20,169 nt of DNA from Cytophagales bacterium (GCA_003500135.1 DNTA01000014.1:1-20169), one strand, 5' to 3'. Counted from the stretch's first letter, positions 1 through 7,748 are shown. The notes: generated from the letters alone by a model not told the origin. Made by a program: numbers and translations.

Positions 1-169
1 CTTCCTCATTGATAATAATCTTCAAATAGATTTCATCAGGGATGATCTCGATTCTTGCCGTTCCGGTGACTTCAATATAATTTTCATCAATAAAGTTCTT
101 TGTTGATGATTGTGCAAATCCCACATTTGCCCAAAGAATAATCATAAAAAAAATATAGGTAGGTCTCAT
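1..169 (-). CDS. SIMPL (DUF541) domain protein, N-terminal part
   Basis: The gene runs off the left edge, so only the first 56 codons or so are present. They begin at an ATG (167-169) with a Sec signal peptide: a basic start, a hydrophobic stretch, then GFAQ as the likely cleavage region. The mature start reads IEVTGTARIEIIPDEI. The pattern 'hydrophobic-V-x-G-x-A-x-x-x-x-x-PDE' is the usual opening of SIMPL/DUF541 proteins (YggE-like), which are periplasmic or envelope proteins of poorly known role, linked to oxidative stress in E. coli. The family call rests on this N-terminal motif only. No clear promoter was found in the upstream 366 bases. Confidence 0.7.
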   Translation of the reverse strand, partial: MRPTYIFFMIILWANVGFAQSSTKNFIDENYIEVTGTARIEIIPDEIYLKIIINEE

Positions 170-535
170 AGTTGTTTGAATTTTTAAGTTGCAAATCTCC
201 TAAATATATCATTTGTCAATGCAATAATGGACTTAATCATTCTATTTTTCTTAAATCCGGGGATAAGTAATTTTTCTGTAAATCTAAAGCAAGTATCGCT
301 ATAATGAAGCAATTTCTTGACTTCTCAATTGGCTTTCAATAAACCAAAAGCAATTTTGTGCCGACCTTAATAATCGGGTAAAAATTTTGGTTTAATTGAG
401 TAGTTAATTTACCACGCTGGTTTTTGTAGATATAAATCTGGGATGTAGAGGTATATGTTCATGAGTATTTTGTTCTGCCAGATTATGTTTATTGCGAGCT
501 GGTAGAGTTCCGCATTCCATGTGAAAAGGTGAAAG
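170..535. other. Intergenic region, no gene recognised
   Basis: This 366-base AT-rich stretch lies between the start of the SIMPL gene and the end of the beta-lactamase-family gene. I see only short chance frames, for example a 38-codon minus-strand frame near 405-520 with no recognisable content. A weak CCGA/TCGG inverted repeat sits near 361-378. There is no strong terminator for the beta-lactamase-family gene and no convincing promoter box for the SIMPL gene. Confidence 0.6.
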
Positions 536-1669
536 TCAATCCATATATTCATTGGATTTTTGTCGAATTAACCAATAAATTTCACCTCCGGGATTAACGA
601 TGCCCAGGTGTGCATTAGTAAATATTATAAAGCCGGTTTTGCTTTCGGGATGAATGGCCAATGTGGTGGAAGCCCCTAATTCTAAACCTCCAATGTGGCC
701 ATACCATTCACCTCCACTGATTTGCCAAATAAGGCATCTTCCGGTTGCCGGATTTTGTAACTTAAATATTTTATCAACAGTAGCCTCGTTTAATATTCTT
801 GTTCCGTTATAAATCCCATAGTTCAAGTAACATTGTGCGAACTTGCTTAAGTCGTTAATAGTTGACTTAACTCCACCTGAAGCATATACTCTATTGTCGA
901 AATATTGACTTCCATGTCCGTTGCGATCATATAATAAGGCGATTTTGTTCCAATCCAAATCGGCATAATTATAGCTCGTATGCTGCATGCTCAGAGGGCC
1001 AAAAATATTTTTGGAACAATACTGCCGAAAATCCATTCCGCTAATTTGCTCGACAATGTAGGCTGCAACACAGGTACCGATATTTGAGTATATCTCATAT
1101 TTTCCGGGTGGAACGGATTGCCATAATTTAGCATCATATTGCGACCCAGAGGGAGTAAGGTACATGGGAATCCAGTCGCTCGGTGAGGGGCCCTGATCAG
1201 GCGCGAATAAATTCCACATACCATTTTGGCTGTTAAATGTGCCAGGTTTGGAAAGACCGGTTGTATGGGTGAGCAACATTCTGGTTGTAATCGGGACATT
1301 ATTGTGATTAGGATGTCGCAATTTAATGGGTAGGTATTGATTAATATCCTCATCCAAATTGATCTTTCCTTGTTCTTCCAATTGCATTATTGCTGTCAAT
1401 ATGAATAACTTAGAGATTGAACCAATGTGATATATCGTTTCTTCATCAGCTTTTTTCTCATTTTCTTTGTTCGCATAACCTTTATAAACCGTCCATTGAA
1501 TTCCGTTTTCTGTTAAAATACAAGCAGATAAGGAAGGTAAATGATTCTTGGCATATATTTGCTCAAGCTTTTTATCGAAATCCTCTTCCATATCATCCCC
1601 TTGGCAACCACACAAACTAATTGCTATAAGAAGCGCTATTTTGACAATTATGTTTTTATTGCCATTCAT
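536..1669 (-). CDS. Beta-lactamase-family serine hydrolase, lipoprotein (PF00144 type)
   Basis: This 377-residue protein belongs to the class C beta-lactamase/penicillin-binding-protein-like serine hydrolases, which act on peptides or esters; few members are real lactamases. The ATG at 1669 is chosen over a GTG at 1690. It gives a short lipoprotein signal with a hydrophobic run ending in LCGC (lipid-modified Cys about residue 22), so the enzyme is probably anchored in the periplasm or on the cell surface. The three family motifs are all present: SISK (Ser84 nucleophile, Lys87), YSN (194-196) and HIGG (from 325) in place of KTG. RMLLTHTTGL (about 131-140) is also typical. The start overlaps the end of the upstream beta-barrel gene by 14 bases, so the two are probably co-transcribed and may be translationally coupled. 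The substrate cannot be told from sequence. Confidence 0.9.
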   Translation of the reverse strand: MNGNKNIIVKIALLIAISLCGCQGDDMEEDFDKKLEQIYAKNHLPSLSACILTENGIQWTVYKGYANKENEKKADEETIYHIGSISKLFILTAIMQLEEQGKINLDEDINQYLPIKLRHPNHNNVPITTRMLLTHTTGLSKPGTFNSQNGMWNLFAPDQGPSPSDWIPMYLTPSGSQYDAKLWQSVPPGKYEIYSNIGTCVAAYIVEQISGMDFRQYCSKNIFGPLSMQHTSYNYADLDWNKIALLYDRNGHGSQYFDNRVYASGGVKSTINDLSKFAQCYLNYGIYNGTRILNEATVDKIFKLQNPATGRCLIWQISGGEWYGHIGGLELGASTTLAIHPESKTGFIIFTNAHLGIVNPGGEIYWLIRQKSNEYMD

Positions 1670-2378
1670 AACCAATAGATATATTGACACCTGTTATTTT
1701 GGTTTTATGAGATTCTTTATAAATGCCCGACCAGCTTTCTGGCGAAATGAATATGTCATTTAATCCAAGGAAGAATCGAATATCGAATAAAAAGGAATGT
1801 TTTTTTATTAGGTACTTGTAATCTACACCAGCATGAATTCCATAATCCATATCCTTAACGGATTTCAATTTAGTAGTCTTATTGTGAGTATGATGAAAGG
1901 CTACTTTTTTAACAGCATTAATTTTAAATGCACAGTAGCCCCCCATATATAAGTGACTGAGCGCTTTCTCTTTTTTAAGATATTGATAAGAAAGGGAAAT
2001 TGGTATATCGATATAGCTTATTTTAACTTTATAGACAATATCCTCATAGTCCGAAGCGCTGAAATCAACACCTTTTTGTGAGAAAGCTATCTCTGGCTGA
2101 ATTCCAAATCTTGGAGACAATTCAATTCTTCTAAAAATACCAATGTTAAATGCCACTACAGGACTTTGTGGGTTCGTTTGAACGAGCTCTACATCGTAGC
2201 CCAAATAAGGTCTGAGATCAATATCATAGCCATCAAATGGTTTGGGTCGGTCTCCTGGAAAATATAAGTTGGACATGGTGGCGCCTATTTTTATTCCATA
2301 TTGCGCATTTGCTGTATCGGTGAGACCCAGGAAAGTAAATAAGTAAATTAATATGCAAATGCAGGATTGCCACCTCAT
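1656..2378 (-). CDS. Outer-membrane beta-barrel protein, PorT-like family
   Basis: This 240-residue protein begins at ATG 2378 with a clear signal peptide that ends in TANA before QYGIKIGA. The mature part has alternating hydrophobic/aromatic strands and loops, including KIGATMSNLYF near the N-terminus, FGIQPEIAFSQKGVDF in the middle and GVNISIGYEWQ at the C-terminus. This is the layout of the small outer-membrane beta-barrel family (PF13568, 'PorT-like') that is abundant in Bacteroidota. 'RFGIQPEIAFSQKG' is especially characteristic. Such proteins are mostly of unknown function. It overlaps the downstream serine hydrolase gene by 14 bases. One base upstream lies the stop codon of a small doubtful reading frame. 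Family confidence is good; the specific role is unknown. Confidence 0.8.
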   Translation of the reverse strand: MRWQSCICILIYLFTFLGLTDTANAQYGIKIGATMSNLYFPGDRPKPFDGYDIDLRPYLGYDVELVQTNPQSPVVAFNIGIFRRIELSPRFGIQPEIAFSQKGVDFSASDYEDIVYKVKISYIDIPISLSYQYLKKEKALSHLYMGGYCAFKINAVKKVAFHHTHNKTTKLKSVKDMDYGIHAGVDYKYLIKKHSFLFDIRFFLGLNDIFISPESWSGIYKESHKTKITGVNISIGYEWQ

Positions 2379-2379
2379 T

Positions 2380-2508
2380 TTACTTCATTCTAAACATATA
2401 ACATTTTACTGCTTCGTAAAATTCTGTTTTGGTATTCGAAAAGATGATGATGTCTTTTGAAAAGGAATAACTCATTCCCAATTGCCAAATTGGGACTAAA
2501 TTTCTCAT
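2380..2508 (-). CDS. Doubtful 42-residue frame, possibly a gene remnant
   Basis: A 42-codon frame starts at ATG 2508, and its TAA (2380-2382) stops one base before the ATG of the beta-barrel gene. The frame stays open upstream to a TGA at 2551-2553. Text such as PIWQLGMSYSFSKDI resembles a beta-strand of an outer-membrane protein. The tight spacing to the next gene suggests the end of a once longer upstream gene, now truncated. It may equally be a chance frame. I do not recognise it. Confidence 0.25.
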   Translation of the reverse strand: MRNLVPIWQLGMSYSFSKDIIIFSNTKTEFYEAVKCYMFRMK

Positions 2509-2600
2509 GTTTTTACTAATAAAATAATCATATTGGTAAAGGTTGTTACGTCATGTTAATACTTAAATGTGGCTTTTAGTAATATCTCTACGATATATTA

Positions 2601-2891
2601 TCAAGCTCCTGCTTCAGCGAAGGAGCCAATAACGAAGTGATCAATATTATTACGAATATCCAATTCAATTTGGTCTCTCACAAAACCATTGGATTTGAAG
2701 GGTTTATACCCAAAATGTAAGACTGTTCCAGGGGCTGTTGTGTTATCAAATAATCCCGGTGAATTGATATTACACAGAGAATAACCAAATTGAATATCGA
2801 TAGATTGACACGACATATCCTGAATAAAATTAAGGCCAAAACAGTTTTCATAATGATAATATGGATGATAAATGAATTGATGTAAGGCCAT
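2601..2891 (-). CDS. Hypothetical 96-residue frame, possibly truncated
   Basis: The frame begins at ATG 2891 and encodes 96 residues rich in aromatic residues and His near the start (HQFIYHPYYHYENCFG). It has no signal peptide and no known motif. The frame is open upstream of the ATG for 18 more codons, up to a TAG inside the GC-rich repeat near 2936, so the 5' end may have been lost where the repeat sits. The last codons fall in an inverted repeat at 2605-2626. I do not recognise the protein. It may be a remnant or a chance frame. Confidence 0.3.
   Translation of the reverse strand: MALHQFIYHPYYHYENCFGLNFIQDMSCQSIDIQFGYSLCNINSPGLFDNTTAPGTVLHFGYKPFKSNGFVRDQIELDIRNNIDHFVIGSFAEAGA
2605..2626. 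repeat. Imperfect inverted repeat, GCTCCT/AGGAGC
   Basis: Six-base arms GCTCCT (2605-2610) and AGGAGC (2621-2626) enclose GCTTCAGCGA. The element is richer in G+C than its surroundings and overlaps the end of the 96-residue frame. It could be a dispersed intergenic repeat. Confidence 0.4.
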
Positions 2892-2929
2892 ATTAAACCC
2901 TAAATTTTCAATCTTATTGAAAATTCCGC

Positions 2930-2992
2930 TCTACGTCCCGACCGTTGGCGTCTTAATATGACATCCCGACAACATCGCCGGGAACGTCAATC
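2930..2992. repeat. GC-rich repeat block with hairpin
   Basis: On the minus strand two segments share GTCGGGATGT and GTCGGGACGT. On the plus strand TCCCG and CGGGA can pair around a loop of about ten bases near 2964-2983. The composition differs sharply from the flanks. Similar TCCCGA...TCGGGA elements are common between genes in Bacteroidota, so a dispersed repeat is the likely reading. This is an inference from one copy. Confidence 0.4.
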
Positions 2993-2995
2993 GTC

Positions 2996-3011
2996 ATTAG
3001 AAATTTCTAAT
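2996..3011. repeat. Perfect 16-base palindrome
   Basis: ATTAGAAATTTCTAAT equals its own reverse complement. It lies next to the GC-rich repeat block and far from any gene start, so an operator role is unsupported. Confidence 0.6.
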
Positions 3012-3129
3012 AAATTTCCGGGTTAAATTACTGAATTTTAAAAACTAACATGTATACAATATATGTTCACTGATAATTCGTTCACCCAAACCGCTCAGTA
3101 TTTTGAGTTTTTTTAATTTCTTTTGCAGT

Positions 3130-3159
3130 GAAAAACAAGACCACATTCATATGCGGTCT
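3130..3159 (-). terminator. Rho-independent terminator after the GH31 gene
   Basis: Read on the minus strand, AGACCGCAT and ATGTGGTCT form a 9-base-pair stem (one G-T pair) around a 4-base loop, followed by a T-rich run (TGTTTTTC). It begins 37 bases past the stop codon of the GH31 gene. Confidence 0.65.
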
Positions 3160-3195
3160 GGAAATTCTCTCAATAATTCGTACAAATACACCTGC

Positions 3196-5616
3196 CTACC
3201 AACTCACCTCAGCCTCTTCACCTTTCCATTCAAAGAAGATAGTCATCACGCCTTCTTCTGTCGATAGGGCCTTCGTTGTGTCATTGGTGTCTTTGCCCGG
3301 CTTTTGCACTTTTACCTTTTCACCATTTACAATAACTTTCCTGGGCAATTCAGATAGGCCATGAACCACAAATTCCATCTTTCGCGATTCCGGCCGTCCT
3401 TCATAGTCACCTCCTTCTTTAAACATAAAAAAGCTGTAGCCTGCGTCTTCTCTTGCCGACTTAAAGGTCAGTAGCTCGTATTGACCTTTTTCATAGCTAT
3501 TAAATGTTTTCCCATCGTCGTCGTACAAATATCCCTCTGAGCTGCTTATGCCTGTGTGGGCATAATAATGGAGTTGCAAGTTTTTCGTGCTGTATTGATC
3601 CGTGCCCGGAACTGCCTCGGGAAGCATAGGTAGAAAAGCTCCTGATCGTACAAAAACAGGGATATGCTCATCACTTAATTCGACCTCTATCTCTTTGCCC
3701 CCGGCGTAGCCTTTTTCACTGTAGAAATCATACCACATATATCCTTTTGGCAGGTACAACTTTTGTTTTTCCAATCCTTTCTCCAAAACAGGCGCCACCA
3801 GCATGTCGCGCCCCCACAGATAGGCATCTTTATAGGTCAATAATTCCCGGTTGTCAGGTTCTTCAAAAAACAGAGGGCGCATCAGTGGGTATCCGCGCAT
3901 GGCATTTTCAAAAGCCAGGTTATAAATATAGGGTAAAAGCCGGTAGCGCATCTCGATCGACTTTTTGGCCAATGCCTTTGTTGTGTCGTCCCAAAATACC
4001 GGTTCTGCGGGTACTTCCTCTTGTGCATGAGGGCGGTAAACCGGCTGGAATATACCGTACTGTAGCCATCGGGAGTATAACTCGGCATCTTTGTAGTCAT
4101 CGGCAAAGCCACCCAGGTCAGAGTGCATATACCCAAGCCCTTGCATAGCCATTTGAAGTGCAATTTCTGTCTGTGGCTTTAGTCCGCCCCAGGTACGGCT
4201 CACATCTCCCGACCAGGGGATCATACCATAGCGTTGTGAACCGGCGAAACCGGAACGCATCAGGGTGAAAGGCCTTCTTTCCGGATAGTCTTTCCGGTAA
4301 CCATCATAGATCATATGGGCCCACTCATGGCCGTAAATGTTGTGCACTTCATCTGCTTTACCATTCACATGGTACATTTCAGAGGGGTGTACTTCCGGTT
4401 CTCCCAGGTCGCCCCACCAGCCATCAACACCACTGTCGGTATGACGCTTGTAAATATTCCAGAACCACTCCCGTGCTTCGGGCTTGAAAATATCGATCAG
4501 TCCCGTTTCACCGAAATAAAACTCGTAGGTCAATGGATTGCCGGCGCTATCTGTTCCCAGAACTTCTTTTTCTACCGCTTCCTCCCAAAGTTTACTGGTA
4601 GTCAGTATGAATGGCTCGGTGATCAGTATGGTTTTGACGCCCTTGTCCTCCAGCTCACCCATCATTTTTACCGGCTCCGGAAACGCCTCTTCGTACCAGT
4701 CGAGGTTGCCCATGTGGCCTTTGATGTCTTTGCCAAACCAATAAATATCGAGCACCACGGCGTCCACCGGAATGTCATCTTCTTTAAAGGCGTCAATAGT
4801 ATTCATCACTTCTTCCTGTGAATGATAGCCAAACCGGGAGGAATAATTGCCAAAGACCCAGCGAGGGGGCAGGGGCTGGCGACCGGTAAGGTGCGTATAC
4901 TGACTGGTCAGGTCGTAATGATTTTCACCGGCAATGATCACATAGGCGCTTCTCCCGTCAATGGCTTCAAGTGAAAGTTCATTCGGGTTCGTAGCGCCCA
5001 AATCAAGGAAGCCCCTGGCGGCGTTGTCCCATAAGACCATATATTTTTTTGATGAAATCACCAATGGCATACTGTAATACATTAAAGGAGCCTCAGTTTG
5101 GTAACCATAGCTGGGTTTGTTGTATAAGGTCAGTCGGTTTCCACGGCGGTTCATACCCAGCACACGTTCTCCACCGCCGTACAGTACTTCATCATCAGTA
5201 AGTTGGAGCTTGAAGCCCATCAGGGAGTCATTTTTAAAAAAGCCTTCTGTTTCTTCTGTCAGCGACTTGTTCTGATACCGGAAACTAAGCTTAAAGGGAG
5301 ATTTTTGGATCACCACACTGATCCCCCGTGTAGCATATACGAGCGCATCTCCGGTATCGTTAAAACGTGTTTCCACCTTTTCCGGGGCCATGTCAATGGC
5401 ATAGGAATGAGGTAAGGTGTCGCCTAAAAAGGGCTGGTAGACCACCTCGATGATCTTGTTATTATATGGGGTCAGGGTTACTCGTACATCGGTAGTTTCC
5501 AGCTCGAGACGGTTTTCGAGAAAGTTGTAGTTTTTAAATATCCGTGGGGCTTCCTGCGAAAAAGAAATGAGGCATGAAACACTCAATAGCAGGGTTGTAA
5601 ATAGTCTTTTATTCAT
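3196..5616 (-). CDS. Exported glycoside hydrolase family 31 (alpha-glucosidase/alpha-xylosidase type)
   Basis: This 806-residue enzyme starts at ATG 5616 (a TTG two codons upstream is less likely) and has a signal peptide of about 20 residues ending near FSQ. It is therefore periplasmic or otherwise exported. An N-terminal beta domain (about 30-240, DUF4968-like) precedes the (beta/alpha)8 catalytic domain (about 248-580), followed by C-terminal beta domains (DUF5110-like). Family motifs are clear: WVFGNYSSRFGYHS, VVLDIYWFGKD, GWWGDLGEPE with nucleophile Asp403, and PWSGDVSRTWGG with acid/base Asp471. Retaining cleavage of alpha-linked sugars is expected; glucose versus xylose specificity cannot be decided. 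No SusC/SusD pair, transporter or sugar regulator adjoins it, so this is not a classical polysaccharide-utilisation locus. It has its own terminator and a candidate promoter. Confidence 0.93.
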   Translation of the reverse strand: MNKRLFTTLLLSVSCLISFSQEAPRIFKNYNFLENRLELETTDVRVTLTPYNNKIIEVVYQPFLGDTLPHSYAIDMAPEKVETRFNDTGDALVYATRGISVVIQKSPFKLSFRYQNKSLTEETEGFFKNDSLMGFKLQLTDDEVLYGGGERVLGMNRRGNRLTLYNKPSYGYQTEAPLMYYSMPLVISSKKYMVLWDNAARGFLDLGATNPNELSLEAIDGRSAYVIIAGENHYDLTSQYTHLTGRQPLPPRWVFGNYSSRFGYHSQEEVMNTIDAFKEDDIPVDAVVLDIYWFGKDIKGHMGNLDWYEEAFPEPVKMMGELEDKGVKTILITEPFILTTSKLWEEAVEKEVLGTDSAGNPLTYEFYFGETGLIDIFKPEAREWFWNIYKRHTDSGVDGWWGDLGEPEVHPSEMYHVNGKADEVHNIYGHEWAHMIYDGYRKDYPERRPFTLMRSGFAGSQRYGMIPWSGDVSRTWGGLKPQTEIALQMAMQGLGYMHSDLGGFADDYKDAELYSRWLQYGIFQPVYRPHAQEEVPAEPVFWDDTTKALAKKSIEMRYRLLPYIYNLAFENAMRGYPLMRPLFFEEPDNRELLTYKDAYLWGRDMLVAPVLEKGLEKQKLYLPKGYMWYDFYSEKGYAGGKEIEVELSDEHIPVFVRSGAFLPMLPEAVPGTDQYSTKNLQLHYYAHTGISSSEGYLYDDDGKTFNSYEKGQYELLTFKSAREDAGYSFFMFKEGGDYEGRPESRKMEFVVHGLSELPRKVIVNGEKVKVQKPGKDTNDTTKALSTEEGVMTIFFEWKGEEAEVSW

Positions 5617-5648
5617 AATCAAGCAACATTACGGTTTATATTCCGACG

Positions 5649-5677
5649 CGAAAATACATAATCACCTTTAATAGCAA
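5649..5677 (-). promoter_or_regulatory. Candidate promoter of the GH31 gene
   Basis: On the minus strand TTG (5675-5677) is followed after 18 bases by TATTTTCG (5649-5656), one mismatch from the Bacteroidota -7 box TAnnTTTG. The predicted transcription start is about 27 bases before the ATG. Short boxes in AT-rich DNA can arise by chance. Confidence 0.35.
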
Positions 5678-5727
5678 TATGATAAAGGTTATAAAAATAG
5701 TGGAAAATCACGGTATAGGAGCATGTG

Positions 5728-6138
5728 TCATCCGCCATTTAATCGGCTGATATAACGAACATAATCACCATGACCGATCAGTTTCTGGTCCTCGACAGGC
5801 CAGTTGTAGGCATACATCCAACTGATCAGGGTCTGTGTTTCGATAAAAACAGGCACTTCAATGCGCGTAAATTCCTGCGGATTGGGGTAGTCGGGCCCAA
5901 TGTTTTCAAAGTCGTCAAGTTCAAATAACAGTTCCCGGTCATTTAATTCGTAAAGGTCGCCATAAATGCGAAACTCCTCATCATTTTCCGGTATGGCGCC
6001 CGGGTAGAATCCGGTATCATACAACCGGCCGTTTACAAAACCGGCGCCGAGATAATCACAAAGGGAGCGCAGTTTATTTGACATCTCATGATTGATCTGT
6101 CGTCGTAAAATGCCGTAAACAAATACCTTAAGGTTCAT
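5728..6138 (-). CDS. Gamma-glutamylcyclotransferase/YtfP-family protein
   Basis: This 136-residue protein starts at ATG 6138. The YG-x-L motif near the start (VFVYGILRR, residues 6-13), TGFYPGAIPE (42-51), YGDLYEL (59-65) and LDDFE (74-78, Glu78 the expected catalytic acid) define the gamma-glutamylcyclotransferase/AIG2 fold. The C-terminal SWMYAYNWPVEDQKLIGHGDY resembles the end of bacterial YtfP. Related enzymes release 5-oxoproline from gamma-glutamyl amines or peptides; the substrate here is unknown. The protein is cytosolic, with no signal peptide. Its start overlaps the end of the upstream exported DUF6265-like gene by 11 bases in a different frame, which suggests one transcript and coupled translation. 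The length is normal for the family. Confidence 0.88.
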   Translation of the reverse strand: MNLKVFVYGILRRQINHEMSNKLRSLCDYLGAGFVNGRLYDTGFYPGAIPENDEEFRIYGDLYELNDRELLFELDDFENIGPDYPNPQEFTRIEVPVFIETQTLISWMYAYNWPVEDQKLIGHGDYVRYISRLNGG

Positions 6139-6592
6139 CAACAGGTTTTTTTACTAAAGTAATTGTGGAAGTATTGTCTTTACCGACTATCATCAGATCG
6201 AATTGCCGATCATTTTTGCGGTAGAACGCTACTTCATTGATCTTCGGGTTTTCGTAGGTGGAAAAACGCCAAAGGTTGTCTACTCTCTCAATTTCGATAA
6301 AGGGAACGGGCTGCGATTGGCCTTTCACGATGAGGTTCATAAAAATACGTCCCTCAAAATCAGAGAAAATAAATGAGCGCAGCATTTTCAGTTCTTCGTT
6401 GACCGACCCCGGCCCATATTGTACGCTAATTATATTATCGCGACCTTTATTACAACTAAAATATGTGGAAGTACTGTCTCCTTTGATATGCCATTGGCCT
6501 TCGAGCCAATCCAGCGCATTAAAAGCCGACTGCCCAAACGAAACCTGAATCAATGAGAATGATGCGATAAATAGGAAAAATACACGTTCCAT
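6128..6592 (-). CDS. Exported DUF6265-like protein
   Basis: This 154-residue protein starts at ATG 6592; a longer reading from TTG 6637 would place extra residues before the signal peptide. Residues 1-20 form a signal peptide ending in SFG before QSAF. The mature N-terminus has ALDWLEGQWHIKGD (about 26-38). This 'hydrophobic-x-W-L-x-G-x-W' motif starts DUF6265 and related lipocalin-like beta-barrels in Bacteroidota. The rest alternates short beta-strands, consistent with that fold. No catalytic residues can be named, and the function is unknown. It is the first gene of a two-gene unit with the gamma-glutamylcyclotransferase-family gene. It diverges from the MDR oxidoreductase gene across about 130 bases. 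Confidence 0.7.
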   Translation of the reverse strand: MERVFFLFIASFSLIQVSFGQSAFNALDWLEGQWHIKGDSTSTYFSCNKGRDNIISVQYGPGSVNEELKMLRSFIFSDFEGRIFMNLIVKGQSQPVPFIEIERVDNLWRFSTYENPKINEVAFYRKNDRQFDLMIVGKDNTSTITLVKKPVDEP

Positions 6593-6643
6593 TAAAAAAG
6601 CGCTTGGTAGCGCCAATATATTAATTTTAATTGACAAGGTTGA

Positions 6644-6673
6644 TTGATTCCATTGACATGATTGTTAATTTCG
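6644..6673 (+). promoter_or_regulatory. Candidate promoter of the MDR oxidoreductase gene
   Basis: TTG (6644-6646) and TAATTTCG (6666-6673) are separated by 19 bases. The second box has one mismatch to TAnnTTTG. The start codon follows about 47 bases later. Spacing and position fit a Bacteroidota housekeeping promoter, but the match is imperfect. Confidence 0.4.
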
Positions 6674-6719
6674 TCGAATAGCTGAAATCTAGCAATAAAA
6701 CAATTTAATTCGCCCTTCA

Positions 6720-7748
6720 ATGCGTTGGACATTAATTCCCAAAGCCGGCAATCTGGATAGACTTACCCTGGTAGATTACAATTCTGATGCGCCAAAAGAT
6801 AATGAGGTTAAAATAAATGTGAAGGCCATCGGTCTCAATTTCGCCGATATTTTTGCCATATTCGGGCTTTACAGCGCTACACCGGATGGTCCTTTTACCC
6901 CGGGGCTGGAGTTTTCGGGTGTGGTAAAGGAAGTTGGTCCTGAAGTTAAAGAATTTAAACCGGGTGATGACGTCATGGGAGCCACCCGCTTTGGGGGTTA
7001 CACGACTCAAATCACCATTGAACAACACTATATCCGCCCTTTGCCGGAGGGCTGGACTTACGAAGAAGGGGCGGCCTTTATTGTGCAGGGGCTGACGGCC
7101 TACTATGGGTTGAAGTATCTGGGCCGCCTGGGGGCAGGGGAAAATGTGTTGATCCAGAGTGCTGCCGGTGGTGTCGGGATATTGGCCAATCGTATTGCCA
7201 AAAAGTTCGGGGCAAGAACCATTGGGGCAGTAGGCAATGAGGCCAAAATACCCTTATTACAAGAAGAGGGCTTTGACCATTTCATTATTCGCGACAGGAA
7301 ATTCAAAAAACATTTGAGCGAAATAGTCAACGATCATCCATTGGATGTGGTGATGGAGTGTATTGGAGGGAAAGCGCTCAAAGCCAGTTTTGATCTATTG
7401 GCCCCGGAAGGTCGATTGATCACATATGGATCAGCTCGTTTTGCACAGCCCGGCAAACGCCCCAACTACCTGAAAATGATATGGCCCTATCTTACCAGGC
7501 CCAGAATCGACCCTCAGAAGATGATCGAGAAAAATAAAGCTGTTTTAGGCTTTAACCTTATTTGGCTTTACCACAAGCAGGAGAAGCTCAACCGCTTGTT
7601 GACCGAGCTGATCGATTTGGATGTGGGCCCGCAGAAAGTAGGCCATACATTTGAATTTAGAGACATTAAAAATGCCATTCAATTGTTTCAAACCGGAAAA
7701 ACTACCGGAAAAGTAGTGGTAACGGTCAATGAATATGCTTTGCGTTAA
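6720..7748 (+). CDS. NAD(P)H:quinone oxidoreductase-like enzyme (MDR superfamily, no zinc site)
   Basis: This 342-residue protein starts at ATG 6720. The N-terminal GroES-like domain holds GLNFADIFAIFGLY (38-51) and PGLEFSGVVKEVG (61-73). The Rossmann domain carries AAGGVG (148-153), the dinucleotide motif of the quinone oxidoreductase branch. The cysteine cluster of zinc alcohol dehydrogenases is absent, so a zinc-free NADPH-dependent reductase of quinones or enones is the likely activity. The protein is cytosolic. The next gene downstream is a Crp/Fnr-type regulator on the same strand, 78 bases away, so joint transcription is possible but not shown. The substrate is unknown. Confidence 0.9.
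   Translation: MRWTLIPKAGNLDRLTLVDYNSDAPKDNEVKINVKAIGLNFADIFAIFGLYSATPDGPFTPGLEFSGVVKEVGPEVKEFKPGDDVMGATRFGGYTTQITIEQHYIRPLPEGWTYEEGAAFIVQGLTAYYGLKYLGRLGAGENVLIQSAAGGVGILANRIAKKFGARTIGAVGNEAKIPLLQEEGFDHFIIRDRKFKKHLSEIVNDHPLDVVMECIGGKALKASFDLLAPEGRLITYGSARFAQPGKRPNYLKMIWPYLTRPRIDPQKMIEKNKAVLGFNLIWLYHKQEKLNRLLTELIDLDVGPQKVGHTFEFRDIKNAIQLFQTGKTTGKVVVTVNEYALR

Larger units (their letters stand above)
2892..3129. other. Non-coding, palindrome-rich stretch
   Basis: No gene is seen in this stretch; with the terminator that follows, the gap up to the end of the GH31 gene at 3196 is about 300 bases. It contains a locally GC-rich block (about 2930-2992) in an AT-rich setting, with two near copies of GTCGGGA(T/C)GT on the minus strand. 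A TCCCG/CGGGA hairpin lies at about 2964-2983, and a perfect 16-base palindrome at 2996-3011. Confidence 0.6.

Noticed and set aside
536..1669. A true antibiotic-resistance beta-lactamase
   Set aside because: The HIGG motif in place of KTG and the lipoprotein signal fit the wider serine hydrolase family; nothing shows beta-lactam hydrolysis.
3747..4821. Plus-strand frames of 68-168 codons inside the GH31 gene
   Set aside because: They are antisense shadows of a protein with complete catalytic motifs.
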